DNA of 64,000 bases from Gremmenia infestans (taxonomy: Eukaryota; Ascomycota; Leotiomycetes; Helotiales; Hamatocanthoscyphaceae). Of this stretch, positions 45,273 through 56,902 are shown in pieces. The DNA lies in contig JAFEVB010000032.1 of NCBI GenBank assembly GCA_032629725.1, positions 186,001-250,000 on the forward strand, in the 5' to 3' direction. The notes beneath the pieces are model-generated. The model saw nothing but the letters and a program-made list of their open reading frames with translations, was not told the origin of the DNA and searched no databases. The translations under genes and the position numbers were made by a program. Within the stretch, counting starts at the first letter, position 1. Each line of letters starts with the position of its first letter.

Positions 45273-46916
45273 ATGGCCAGGAGCGACAGCAATAGTGACA
45301 GCGACTCCCCAAAACTCAAACCACCAACCCCCCACGAGAAGAAATGGAATCGTCCAACTAGACCCTCAAAACACGACAAAGGCTTCGTCCCACCAGCACC
45401 AACCGTAGCCCCAGCCTGGACACAGAGTGTGAAAGACAGCCTCAACGACTTCAACGCCAATAAAGAGGAGAAGAAATACAGAATCATTGAGGGGCTCCGC
45501 ACTGACAAAGAAATGGGGAACATATTCGACGCCAAAGCCAGGAAAGAAAGGAAAGACAGGAAGGCGGCAGAAGCGGCGAATAGAGCGGCTATATGGGCGG
45601 CTAAAGAGAGGAAGGAACAGCAGGGATTTGTCGTAGCCCAGGAGGATTATAGGGTGGACAATCCTGATTATTTCTCTAACGAAGAAGATAGGAACAAGGA
45701 TGATAAGAAGTTGAAGAAGCTGAGGGAACAGTGGTTCGGGGGAGGAGGGCAGGGTTCTGGTCCTGGAAGAGCTATAGCTCCAGGTGGAAATCAGGACTTG
45801 AGACAACAGGCGTCGTTGAACCTTGCACAGATGTCTGGGGCACTGCCCGTTGGTCCTGCAGAAGCAGCGCAGAGTGGACAGTCAGAAAGGGGGAGAAGCG
45901 CTGCCGGTCAAGCTGGATATACGGGTCCTAGCCAAAGACAAGGTGGGCCTTCCTATGTTACTACTAGAGGACCTAGGGGAAGCGTAAGGTCGGCAGGTAG
46001 TAGGAACCAGGCACCTATCGGTCAAGGGGGCCATCCCGGACCAAGCCGCCAAAGCCAAGAGGAAGTCAGGGGCAGCTTCCGCGGCCCATCTACCGCTCCA
46101 AGCCAGCAGCGTAGACCAAGTGCTGGCGCCAGCGAACAACAAAGGGCTTCTAAATCTCCTAGTACTAGGTTACATCAACTCAATATACAGAAAGCAACAC
46201 AGGAAACCGCTGGGGGGGTGAGAGGGAGCGCCAGCCCCAGTAATGCGGCAGAGCAAAGGAGAATCGAACAACACAGTAAGGACACTGCATCAAGTGCACA
46301 ATCATCACAGAACACAGGAAGAAGCAACCAGACCGCCAATTACAAAATCGGGAACATGGCCAGAACCGTTGTCGAAGGCTTGGTACCTGGAATGCCTACT
46401 GGGCGCGTATCAACCACAGCTTGCTCTACGCCAGCACGAAACGACACTTCTATGTCTACTACCGTCGCTTCGTCGTCACCGACGAAGATGGCGCCTACGG
46501 AAGCCTATAAAATGGGAAATATGGCCAGAACCGTTGTCGAAGGCTTGGTGCCGGGGATGCCTACTGCGCGCGTATCAAACGCAGCTCGCCCTATGCCAGC
46601 ACGAATGCCTGCAAACATTGCATCATCGTCACCGACGAAGGTGTCCGCGCCTACGGCAGCGTATAAAATGGGGAATATGGCGAGGACTGTGGTGGAGGGA
46701 CTAGCGGCGAAGAGCATACTTCCCGCTCACTTGAGGGGACCAACTGCCGCGGCATCAGGATCCAGAAAGGAGGGGAGGTTGACTGCTCCTGAGGATACAC
46801 ATGGGAGCTTGCCTCCGGGCTGGGAGGCCAAGAAAAATGCACAAGGAGTGATGTACTATGTCGACAAGAACACGAGTAGTACGCACTGGAATCCTCCCCG
46901 CCCCTCTCAACGATAG
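45273..46916 (+). CDS. WW-domain protein with three internal GNMARTVVEGL repeats
   Basis: A single exon of 547 codons. Residues 1-150 are charged, with Lys/Glu-rich helices that look like a coiled coil or splicing-factor-like region (KKYRIIEGLRTDKEMGN, KARKERKDRKAAEAAN). Residues about 160-350 are Gly/Gln/Ser-rich and disordered. The unit YK(I/M)GNMARTVVEGL occurs three times, beginning at nucleotides 46341, 46506 and 46662, separated by Ser/Pro/Thr linkers containing SSSPTK. The C-terminus is a WW domain (LPPGWEAKKNAQGVMYYVD...THWNPP) that would bind proline-rich ligands. No orthologue is recognised and no specific role is claimed. The repeat identity at DNA level suggests recent internal duplication. 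Confidence 0.8.
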   Translation: MARSDSNSDSDSPKLKPPTPHEKKWNRPTRPSKHDKGFVPPAPTVAPAWTQSVKDSLNDFNANKEEKKYRIIEGLRTDKEMGNIFDAKARKERKDRKAAEAANRAAIWAAKERKEQQGFVVAQEDYRVDNPDYFSNEEDRNKDDKKLKKLREQWFGGGGQGSGPGRAIAPGGNQDLRQQASLNLAQMSGALPVGPAEAAQSGQSERGRSAAGQAGYTGPSQRQGGPSYVTTRGPRGSVRSAGSRNQAPIGQGGHPGPSRQSQEEVRGSFRGPSTAPSQQRRPSAGASEQQRASKSPSTRLHQLNIQKATQETAGGVRGSASPSNAAEQRRIEQHSKDTASSAQSSQNTGRSNQTANYKIGNMARTVVEGLVPGMPTGRVSTTACSTPARNDTSMSTTVASSSPTKMAPTEAYKMGNMARTVVEGLVPGMPTARVSNAARPMPARMPANIASSSPTKVSAPTAAYKMGNMARTVVEGLAAKSILPAHLRGPTAAASGSRKEGRLTAPEDTHGSLPPGWEAKKNAQGVMYYVDKNTSSTHWNPPRPSQR

Positions 46917-47132
46917 CCAAGATGTAGGCGTTTTGTTTTCCTTGTCTTCTTTTACCTCGTTAGTTTTGGGCTTCCAATAACTTGAGAGCAAAAATCAACG
47001 GACGATGACTTTAAGAATACACAATACATATAGAATTAGGTAGCACTGGGACATATTTTGTCACTTAACAACGTAGTTTTCAAACGCTTGTATGCTCCCC
47101 TGAACTCCCGGGCCCTGGCTCTTCCTATGCTG

Positions 47133-48878
47133 TTAACATCGAGCCTCGACCCCACCTCTACTGATCGTCAAATACTTCACTCCTTTATAAGGTTTGACCC
47201 CTTCTCCAATTCCGCGACTCTTTTTGGTATCGATGACCACACTCTCGACTTTGATTCCACTAGCCAGCCAGCCCTTTACAGAGAAGCTGACTGCTGCAGA
47301 GCTAGGCATGAGGATCTTGTTCTGCGCAACCTTACGTGCATTGCTTGTCTCATCCACCTTTAAGGGTTCCTTTTCGGATTCTGCTGGTGTGCTTTGATAT
47401 GTATCTTCATCATAATCATATCTTCCGTCGAGTCTAAAGCCATTACTTTCGAAATCTTCATCGTCGACAAGAGGGCCAGCAACGGTACAACGTAAGGTTG
47501 CTCCTCCCGTTACAGCTTCCTTGGCTGGAATGTGCCACTCTAAATTCTCTCCCCCGGGGTTGTAGGTAGTGTCACCTCTGCTGGCTCTTATTTCTGATAA
47601 GTTTCTTACATCTGTTGGTAGAGGTATCGTGACTACGAGATCCTCCAGTGTTGGTGTTGAGGAGGTACCAGGTTGTGCTCCAAAACCACCGCGACCTCCA
47701 AGTTGGTTACTGCTCCTTGAAGACAGAGCCGAGGAAGATGAATTGCCTTGACCAGAGACTTTGGTAATGAATAGTCTGACTTCAAAGTCAGACCCTGTTG
47801 GGCCTAGACCAGTCTTTACCTCAACCTGAACCGGCAATTTTAAATTCGATGCATTTGTGCTGCCGACGTGCCCATTCTGAAAAGGAAGTAGATCCACTTC
47901 ATAGCCAGCTAATATGAAGCGTCCGTCAGGTGGTACGAAGCTCATTTCTCCAGGCTTTTCCCTCCACCTGGCTAATCGTACACATGGATGGAAAACGGGG
48001 AGCTCCATGACACTGTTGATGTTCTGCCTTCCAGATGGTGATGAAATATTCAGTAATAAGTCTGGAACCCCTGATATTTTGGACGTGAAAGCAATCGTTC
48101 CATTGGCAAAAGCAGCCAGGGGTCGTCCAGAAGGAGCAAGCGTGACGGACAAAGTCTCTACAATATCCACATAGAGCTCATTAGAAGTATGGCGTACGTT
48201 TGCCCTCCGCCAAGGTAGTGCTGGGGTATTTGCTGCTAGTGATCCTGTGGAAGAGATAGCAGACATATTCGAACTTGAGGGTGCAGAAGCAAAGCCCGTT
48301 TTCCTGCGACAACATCGTTAACGACTCTCTCCCCTTCTGGGGTGCATATAGAACATACCCAGGAATATTGATTCCTCCCAACAGCTTGTTGAGCCATCCC
48401 TCAACCTCTACCACATCTCTCAGCGCATTTGGCTCAGTTGTACTCACAGCCCCAGCATCGCACATCTCATTTAGAAGCTGAGCTACTACATCGTAACTGC
48501 TCTCCACTTTGTGTGCCAATAATGGGGACCCGACAAATTCTTCTAGCACATCTATGATTCTGTGTAGGAATTCGAGAGCAAGGAGGGGCTCGATCTCGGA
48601 GGAGGATGTGAGGAGGAATAGAAGGTTGGAATGGATGAGACTGAAGACTAATGTAGGAGGGGAGGTATTCGGCAGGTATATGAAGCTCGGCCGCGGTTGT
48701 GCATGGCTCATGTATAGAGGGAGGAGTTGAGGGGCCGAGAGGGGGCGACCCGTGTAAATATGGGAGAGAATTGGGCGGCTGGCACGGAGTGAAACAGTCA
48801 GTTACGGAGCTATTGGAAGGGAGACATCGCGTACTTGTGCTCATCATAGATGTGTAAAGCCTCCACGGCGCCACTCAT
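47133..48878 (-). CDS. APM3: AP-3 adaptor complex mu subunit
   Basis: Exons 48878-48835, 48778-48359 and 48303-47133 give 544 residues. The N-terminal longin-like domain starts MSGAVEALHIYDEHNRPILSHIYTGR (joined across intron 1) and carries the alternating hydrophobic strands of adaptor mu chains. The linker and mu-homology domain follow with ALPWRRANVRHTSNELYVDI, a near-signature of AP mu subunits, and later FHPCVRLARWREKPGEMSFVPPDG. This is the cargo-recognising medium subunit of AP-3, which sorts membrane proteins from the Golgi or endosomes directly to the vacuole. The mu-3 call over mu-1 or mu-2 rests on its divergent, insertion-rich C-terminal domain. It ends 216 nt from the stop of the convergent WW gene. 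Confidence 0.85.
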
Positions 48879-49124
48879 GGTCAGTATCCAGGTGTTATCG
48901 ATTCATTTAAAGTTAACTGTGGAGGTGGGGTGTGTTGAAGTAGTTGACGTGGGGCAGTCAAAGCGGCCGAAAGTCAGAGCATTTCCCTTCCGCGTCGTCG
49001 CGTGCAGAGCTTCTTTTCGCGAACAACATTTTGTCATCGACAACAAATAGGCCTTCATTGAAACTTTGACAAGCAAGAGGGCTGGAACACGGAAGATATC
49101 TGAAGTTCATTTCTTCTTAAAGCT

Positions 49125-49463
49125 ATGGCAGGTCCCGTTATTCCCACTGTGCGGCAGCTCGACCGGCCGGAACCTTTACAAGATGTGCTCGCAAAGGACA
49201 GAGCAGAGGATTGTCTGCCATGCAGAGTGATAGGTTAGAATGCCTCCTATATGTTCAATTACTCGCTAATTTTGGATTTAGGAGCTTCTGCCTTCATTGC
49301 ACTAGGTGGTTATACGTATTTCTCAGGCCATGCTCAACTCAATACTCATCAGGCAAAAGTCCTTGCGAGCAAGAGCATGTTCGGGATAAAAAGTCGACAA
49401 GCAGGCATCACCAGCATTGCCCTGACTCTTGCAGGAATGGGTTTCTGGAGAATGGTTAATTAG
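49125..49463 (+). CDS. Small membrane protein, DMAC1/DUF4536-like
   Basis: Exons 49125-49233 and 49282-49463 give 96 residues. The core DCLPCRVIGASAFIALGGYTY has the CxxCR motif directly before a hydrophobic helix, followed by a second helix (ITSIALTLAGMGFW). This two-helix layout with CxxCR is that of the DMAC1/TMEM261 family, whose human member helps assemble the distal membrane arm of mitochondrial complex I. That role in fungi is an inference. It starts about 246 nt from the divergent AP-3 mu gene, so the two probably share a promoter region. Confidence 0.65.
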
Positions 49464-50445
49464 AGAGGCCTCACACAGCTTTGAATTGGGTCATTGGCAG
49501 AGTTTATTGTATCCGAATAGTAAGTAATTTGTTGATTATTCTCGTAATAAACACATCTAACATAACTATATACAGCACTAGATGTTTTTTTTTACCACTC
49601 TCCCCTCCAACATATCCCCTTACAAGATCCAACCTTGCTCGGATCTCTTAATATTGTTGCCTCTGACCAAGGGAGCCCGTACCCGATACCGAATACAACA
49701 TCGTTGCTCATGGCAAAGATAATTGACTGAATACAATGGCAATAGCTGGAATCACAGACCTATGCTCCAAGTAACTATTATAATCGTCCATCGAAATCGG
49801 GGGCTGACTTCCCACCTGGTACGATCATTTTGACATCATACTCTCCCTTGCCCTTCCAGTGGCGCCTTTTGAGGGAGGCAAGCACCGACAGTAGGATGCC
49901 AAAGGTTTTCTTTTGGAGTTGGGGACACGTTGAATGAGGCTTTCATCCACAACGGAGTGAGGATACCTAGTGCTGCCGCAACTGAGGATGCTCCGTGGTA
50001 GCGTGTTATGGGGAGGCCCTCACAGACAATTTCACGCACCAACTCGTTCTCGACGAGGATTAATGATATCCAAGATTTACCTGGAGCATTTATAATCTTA
50101 AAGACTTGTTTCCAAAGTGTAGTAGAGAATTACAAGTCTTATTCTCCATCTAGCCTGAACAAACATCTATGGAGTGACGATATAAACTAAATAATGGCAT
50201 GCAACGCGTGGTTAATTACAAAACCACAGTGCAACATGTATACAAATACAAACCAATGTTCTAGGTATACAATTTAATGGACCTTGATTCGTGAAAGGGA
50301 GAGGAGAGTTTCCATTTTGGGACTAGACTCGGAACGGAGGGCGGTCAGTTCGTCGCGGCAGAAATTTATTTCTATCTGGAAAAAAAGTTCACGATTAGGT
50401 TCACGGCATTTAAAACCCAAGGAGAAACATTTCCACGATCGCACA
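49464..50445. other. Intergenic region, no gene seen
   Basis: About 1 kb between two plus-strand genes. AT-rich throughout; short open frames only. No tRNA or other RNA gene was recognised. The last 100 nt form the NOP15-like leader. Confidence 0.4.
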
Positions 50446-51978
50446 ATGGCCAAGGAGTTTCAAACCAAGAAGCGCAAGGGTAAGTCGATAGCTATCTACT
50501 GCTAGGTAATTACACGCATTACTAATTGTGCAATAGCTTCTGTGCCTGAGAGCGGGGCTGAGAAGATCAAGAAGGTCAAAAAGGTCGACGCACAGGCAGT
50601 TCCCGCGAAGAAGCGGAAGGGTGAGTGCAATACTTGAAAACGAGGTGATAAAACCATGCTGATAATTTTAATCTACAGCTACCGATGATGTTGCTGTCCC
50701 TGAGGTGAAAAAGACAAAGGTTGCGCCGAGCTCATCGAAGCCCAAAGTTGAACAACCCGCCAAAGCCAACCCCGCCAAGAAGGCTATCACTTCGGAGAAG
50801 GTTGAGAAGAAAGCCAATGGCGACGCCAAACCCTCCAAAGCCACCAAGAAAGGCACCCTGTCTTCGAAAAAGATCGTATCCGAGCCAAAGACGAAGGAGC
50901 CTGAGCCAGTTCAGTCGGACGACACTAACGAGATTGAAGTTGAGGATGAGGGCGATGCTTCCGAGGTTGATGACCAAACAGAAGCTCTTCTCAAGGGGTT
51001 TGAGAGTGACGGAGATGATGATGCCGAAAATCAAGAGGGTCTACCTGATGGCCAAGAAGTTCCCAAGCTCACCAAGAGTCAGAAGAAGAAGCTCAAGAAA
51101 GGCACGCAATCAGGCACATCCGATAAGCCAGGAGTGGTCTATATTGGACGCGTACCTCACGGTTTCTACGAGCATGAGATGCGAGAGTACTTTAAGCAAT
51201 TTGGAACCATTCTCAAGCTTCGCCTATCTCGCAACCGCAAGACCGGAGCCAGTAAGCATTTTGCTTTCGTTCAGTTCGAGTCCGCTACTGTCGCAGATAT
51301 CGTCGCAAAGACCATGGACAACTATCTGTTGTTCGGTCACATTCTCAAGGTCAAGGTCATCCCAGATGAGCAGGTGCCTGCAGATGTTTTCAAGGGTGCC
51401 AACAAGCGATTCAAAAAGGTACCATGGAACCAGATTGAGGGCCGAAAGCTCAAGCAGGGTGCGACTGAAGAAGTATGGGGCAATCGGATTGACGCAGAAG
51501 AGAAGAAGAGAGTCGAGAAGGCCGAAAAGCTGAAGCAGATTGGCTACGAATTCGATGCCCCTAAGCTTAAGTCTGCCAAGGGTGTGTCGAAGCCCGCCGA
51601 AGTACCCACATTGATAGAGAAGGAGGATACCGAAGTCAAAGCTATTGACGCTGCCCCTATTTCCGTAGATTCAAGTAAGTCCAAAAAGAACAAGGCCACC
51701 ATGGCTGTGACTAACGCCCCGTAGCTGTCACCGAGGGATCGAAAAAGGCGAAGAAAGTCAAGAAGAGCGAAGCTACCAAAGCCATTGAAGCTCACGCCGA
51801 CGTTCCCGTCTCTGAAGTGGTCGAGAAAGTTGTCAAAGTCAAGAAGGCCAAGACTGGTGATGTTGTGGAGGCTTCTGAGGTTAAAGTCAAAAAGAACAAG
51901 GCTGGCGAGAGTGTCGAAGTTTCCGAGATCAATGTTAAGAAGAACAAGAAGAAGAGCAAAAAGGAGAAGGCTGTTTAA
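50446..51978 (+). CDS. NOP15: Nop15/NIFK-like nucleolar RRM protein
   Basis: Exons 50446-50479, 50537-50620, 50679-51674 and 51725-51978 give 455 residues. The N-terminal 190 residues are Lys/Ala/Pro-rich with acidic patches. A single RRM follows: VVYIGRVPHGFYEHEMREY (RNP2 region), then HFAFVQFESATVADI (RNP1-like). After it comes the conserved post-RRM helix region (LKVKVIPDEQVPADVFKGAN, then KRFKKVPW). The tail is a run of Lys/Val-rich repeats ending KKKSKKEKAV. Yeast Nop15 and human NIFK are nucleolar factors in 60S ribosome assembly and bind pre-rRNA around ITS2. Long basic arms at both ends are typical of nucleolar proteins. Confidence 0.88.
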
Positions 51979-52789
51979 GTTTTGCTTGGCATTTGACGAA
52001 TTATGAAAAACGCTCACAGATCAAATGCGCATTGCAGCGATCCAGCTCAGCAGCGGTTGGTGTTATTTGCCATTGCAAGATGCAGACATGCATAGAGATT
52101 TAGCATGATTTGCCGCTTAACATAAGCATAGCAATTCTCAAGAAGTTAGCAACATACCATTTAGATTCTAATCGTGATGTAGGTGCGCAGACGAGTTGTC
52201 TACCTCACGCCCTGTCAGTGTCCGCCTTGCAATTCCTACGAATCAGGACACGAATAACCGCGTCAGCTATCTGCATGAATCTACACGCCACCTCTCCCCT
52301 ATGAGCTTCTTCTGTCCGAAGTCTAGTATGAAGCAATGCAGCTCTCGTATGCTCTTCTCACCAGCCTGGGCGGTGCGGTATTGAAATTTGCTTCTCGGGG
52401 CTTGAGTTGTGCGGCACACGCATGCACGACACATGATGCTGAGGCTGCCTCGGCGATGGAACTGGCAACCATGCCGTCAGCACCGCTCGAATGAGATATT
52501 ACCATGCTCTCTCGGTGACTAAAACGGTAGTATCAATAGTGAGGCTACCATAGTCGCAGACATTTGGTCAACAACCTTCCACGTACCAGCCTGGTTTTGC
52601 CCAACTTTAACCCAAGTCATGAACAGTACGGGCACAAATAGTCGACTCAATCCTTTAGTAGATGGGTCAAGATGAAGTGTCCAAAGCTCCTTTCAACATC
52701 AAAGCTAGTAGTGCATATTCTTCCGTCATCAGATGCCAGTATCTTCGCTCGCACATCATTAATATCCTTTTACACTCTGATTTTCGTTA
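51979..52789. other. Intergenic region, no gene seen
   Basis: About 0.8 kb between two plus-strand genes. Short open frames on both strands only. No repeats of note. Confidence 0.4.
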
Positions 52790-53853
52790 ATGTCTCATCC
52801 ATTTCAGGGGTCTTTAGACCTTCTCAATCTTCCTCAAGCTCCAACATACAAACTATCGCGCCGTTCTGATTTATCTTTCCAGTGGGACCCTCCACTTGGA
52901 ACACGAGAGCTAGCGAACTCTTTAGGTGTGAAGTATCCCTTCGAAGAAAGCCTCGAGAAGCAAATGCAGTGTGCAATACTCGAGTTCATCGAATCAGAAA
53001 ACCAAACTCGCCAGCCCCCAAAGAGGACTTCGTCTAGCTTGTCCCCTCCTATGAATCGAACGAGTCCCGGCTCCACTTCGATCCCATCTAAGCCTTTTGA
53101 AAACTTTGCCAATTCCATGACAACATGGAACGTCATGACTGGAAAGCCAGTAGAGCGAAAAAGTAGAAGGGCCAGTTATGATGGCAAGAAGCGCCGTAAA
53201 GTTGCTACTGTTCGAAGACACGGGGCCTGTGACTTCCATCGGAAGCAGAAAACAGAGGTGAGATGGGTCCAGTCTTTGAATGAAGATATAAATCAATTGC
53301 TAACATTGAAAAAGTGCACATGCCTATCCGTCGACGGCGTCCAAGATCGATCAACGAATGTAGGCTTAGATCAGAGCACTGCTCAATCAGACTCAGAACG
53401 CATGGGCAACCTAGCTACGTAAGTTAATCGAAACCAGGCTTATCACCCTGTATTACATCTGTGTAGGACAGAGTACTTTAGGGATGTCACACGGTCCGGG
53501 TCAGTTTCTTTGGCCAGCGCTGATTCGTTCTTCACAGGCATGCTTCCACAACTGCATTCCCGACTCCAAAAGAGAACGATACGCTTTTCACGACTTCCCC
53601 TCATCCCTCTCTTACCGACAACCAAGTTCCTCAACTCTTTCGTTTCAATAGTAATCGTTCGCATTCTCCAGAAACCAACAAAGCCGCCATTCATTCTCCC
53701 AGCCAAGCTATCTGGGACACAGCAACAACATCAACTTATGTAAATCCCTTTGACACCGACGAGACACCTGGTCCGACGAACTCCAGCGCTTTCGCATCCA
53801 CGACAAGCTGGCAGCAATCTCCATCCAACCCGGAGATTTGGTGGTCACCCTGA
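52790..53853 (+). CDS. Hypothetical protein with a GACxxHRxxKxxCTC motif
   Basis: Exons 52790-53257, 53315-53418 and 53538-53853 give 295 residues. The first 140 are hydrophilic. Then a basic block KKRRKVATVRRHGACDFHRKQKTE is completed across intron 1 by CTC, forming G-A-C-x2-H-x6-C-T-C with flanking Arg/Lys, a possible metal-binding or DNA-contact motif. The intron is 57 nt and contains a TGCTAAC branch site, so the motif is split by splicing. The C-terminal third is Ser/Thr/Asn-rich and ends EIWWSP. The pattern recalls fungal regulatory proteins that contain a basic GACxxC/H block, but I cannot name a characterised member. The third exon start (after CTTCACAG) is chosen because only that frame stays open with protein-like composition. 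Confidence 0.6.
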
Positions 53854-54987
53854 TTTACACTCAATCCAAAAAAATCGACAGCTTATACCCGCCGGAAAAC
53901 AGACACGGCAACAGCCACTAGTATAACCTTGCTGGCTGAAATTGCAGCCGGCTCCCTATGCTGGGCAGGTAACGTCAACTGCCTAGCAATTCCTAAAGTC
54001 CAAGTACAAATTCTGGCGACCGCCAGAATGAGTAGGCCTTGGACTTAGGACCGGATCTACTTTGGAGACGATCCATGGGAGCCACTTGGATTTTTGGTGT
54101 CGCCACCACTGCGGGCTACGGCTCTCGGATACTTATGGACTATTTTAGGTACATGCCTTTGAAGCAAATTAGGACCGCGATCGTTTTTGTAACCGCTATC
54201 TAAGAAAAAGACTGGCCAAGGAATTTACTGGCAATTGGAACTACAAGCTATAGGTAGCACTGACCGCGATATACCCTGGATCTTCTTGCATCAAGGATTG
54301 GGATGGCCTAGGATTCCTGTATCTCAAAGTAGTCAACTCTTGGAACTTTCTTGCTACTGACACCATGCCAATTGGACCACAACTTTGGACTGCACTGGAC
54401 TGGGCTCAATTTTTATCTGGAAATATCAATGCTAGGTCTAGTGGCTAGACATTTCACTGACCTGAGTTTAGGCAATTCATTTTCTATCTTTCGATTAGCC
54501 CCAAGACAAGAGCGGTCCACGGTATGTCGAATACCACTTGCTTCAGCTCCCTCGAAGGTGCGTCCCCCCTTCATTTGTATATACTTCCCGGACGTTGCTA
54601 TGAGCTATAAGCTCTGAGTTTCCAGATTTCCCATACATGTGCACCTGTCTGACGGAATGGAAATAATACTGTGCGAGAAGTATCATACTCACAACAATAT
54701 TCTTTCCCACGAGGTATAATAATAAAACTAATTTACGTCATGAGGTGGGTATTGGTATGTTACATCCAGCCACATCAACGGTGAGCAATCGTTGAATGTT
54801 ATTTACAAATAACTACACTCTGCGACCTGCGATTTCCACCACCCTTTCAACTCTGTTCGGAAAATAATTCCTATAAGGTCCAGGAAGTGAATAACCTCGG
54901 TGTGTTTGAAATGGCTCAAGAGGCCCAGTATCTCATAATCTCAAGAAAGCTACCAGCGGCAAATTCTCTGCCCTCATCAAGTCAGAA
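53854..54987. other. Intergenic region between convergent genes
   Basis: About 1.1 kb between the stop of the plus-strand hypothetical gene and the stop of the ketopantoate reductase gene. Short frames only, including one of 88 codons at 54351-54617 without motifs. AT-rich at 54700-54860. Confidence 0.4.
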
Positions 54988-56154
54988 CTATGACGAGACA
55001 GAAGAGCCCTGCGACAGTTCCAAAATCGGCCTCGTCGGGTCATCCTTCGGCGGCAACTTCACAACACCCTTCTGCTCCATAACCCCCAGCTGCAAAATCT
55101 TACACATGCCATAGACTATCTTCAACTGGGGTGCTGGGACACCCAACCTTTCGGCCTCCCTCAGAGGTTCTCCCACAAGATTTTCAAACTCGATATAGTT
55201 CCCCTAATTCACATTATCAGACACTGCCTCTCAATCAGAGCATGATCTGACATACCTTTTCAATATCCTGCTGCATACTCGGCTTGAAATATGTATCATC
55301 TGGATCACAATCTATCATTTTCTGCACAATGTCTTCCGGAAGTTGATGTCCTGCCGCCTTGGCAATATTCCACACCTCCCACATAAGCGGTCTGATCACA
55401 TCCTCGATAGGACTTTGATAGAGTCTCATCCTCGCCGTATCCATGCCAGTGATCGCGCATACAGGGTTGTAGCACGCGTTGTAGATGAGCTTCCTCCAGC
55501 GCACAAACCCGACGTCTTCATCGTGCGTGCACTGTACTTTCCCTGAAGCGTTGTAGATTTCTACGAAGCCCTTGGCGGCGGCGACGTTTGTTTCTTTAGG
55601 GATGTTGCGGTTCTCAAAGGCGCCGACGATGAGACGGTCCCGGTCGTCGTGCAGGATGTGACCTGGTTGCGTCTCTGTTGCTCCGATTAGAGATACGCCT
55701 GAGAGAACGGGATTCATGGGGAATGTGGCGAGGATTGGCTTCTCGATGTTCAAGCCGTTCTGTAGGAGCATTATGGTGGTGTATCCTGGTGTTACTGCTG
55801 GGGCGATGATCTCGGCGACAGTGGGATGGATGTCAGCGATGTTCTTGGTGGTGACGACAATGTAGTCGAAAGATCTGAGACCTTCTTTGGCAACATTGGG
55901 TATCGATTTGACAACTAAATCACATTAGTATTCTCTATATTCAGTCCGTGACGGGATTTACTATGCGAAGGCTTCCACCCTTTAACAAACCCGTGGTCCA
56001 AGGAAGTGATAGTAAAGCCATTTTGTATCACAGCCTCGTAATTTGATCTCAACACCGAAGTGACGATAGCTAATCCTCCAGCTTCAATATTATAAGCGGC
56101 CATGGTACCAACTCCCCCACTGCCTACAAGAAGGACGTTTGACTTTGTAGACAT
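54988..56154 (-). CDS. 2-dehydropantoate 2-reductase (ketopantoate reductase) family
   Basis: Exons 56154-55962, 55914-55256 and 55203-54988 give 355 residues. The N-terminal Rossmann fold starts at once with VLLVGSGGVGTMAAYN (GxGGVG NADP-binding loop). The second exon holds the conserved TTIMLLQNGLN and NPVLSGVSLIGATE, and KLIYNACYNPVCAITGM carries the ApbA/PanE catalytic-helix pattern (the Lys and the Asn-rich KxxxNA signature). The C-terminal helical domain closes with SMQQDIEKGNYIEFENLVG, the family's substrate and dimer region. Typical members reduce ketopantoate to pantoate for coenzyme A synthesis with NADPH. Fungi hold several paralogues with unknown substrates, so the exact reaction is uncertain. 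Confidence 0.85.
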
Positions 56155-56902
56155 GATGATTAAGCACGTGGTTCAGGGGCACTGTCTGGGGTAGAATGGC
56201 GAAGCGACAAATGGGAAAGATCTTGGGACAAGGATGCGTTAAATAGAACGTCGTAAATAGAATTTAGGCGGGATATCCATGATATAAATCCGACCTTGCA
56301 TCCTGTATCAGATCGCTTTGCAGGAGTGGGATGCATTTGCAATTGTCGGCCGTCACATAGTTTCGCTTAGGGAAGGAGCGATTAGTCATCTCTAAAGGGG
56401 GTTCTTCAGAGTAAGTCCTGTGCTGATAGAATGACCAGACAGTATGATGCATTGCAACAAACGAGAAACCTAATGACTTGATAAGTATGCTAAACATGTT
56501 TCCCAGGAAATATTTGAAATCCCGAGGAAATCTTGATGAGGCTTTGATTCTGGAAGTGTTCTGACCTCTCTAAACCCCCTGAGCTTAGATATTACGGTAT
56601 ACTAAATTAGGGACAAATGTTGAAAGGGAAAAGGATCAACTCTAAATTTTCAAGGGGAAGACCGATTCAGTGAAGGGTGGGACAATTTTGGGACAAGATT
56701 TGATATACTAGACTTAAACGGAAAACAAGAGCAGTCGCCATTCAGTATTTGGAAGAACGCTGATATAGTCTAAGAGAAGCCAGGTATGCCTCCTTCAAAA
56801 GCTCAAAGTTACATACTAGCCAGTAAGAGCAATGCTTGAAAAATGCCACCTCACCCTCAAATCTCCACGATGACTGAGAATATCCCAGAGTCATAGAACT
56901 CC
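56155..56902. other. Intergenic region, no gene seen
   Basis: About 750 nt between two minus-strand genes. Only short frames. Contains the promoter of the ketopantoate reductase just above 56154. Confidence 0.4.
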
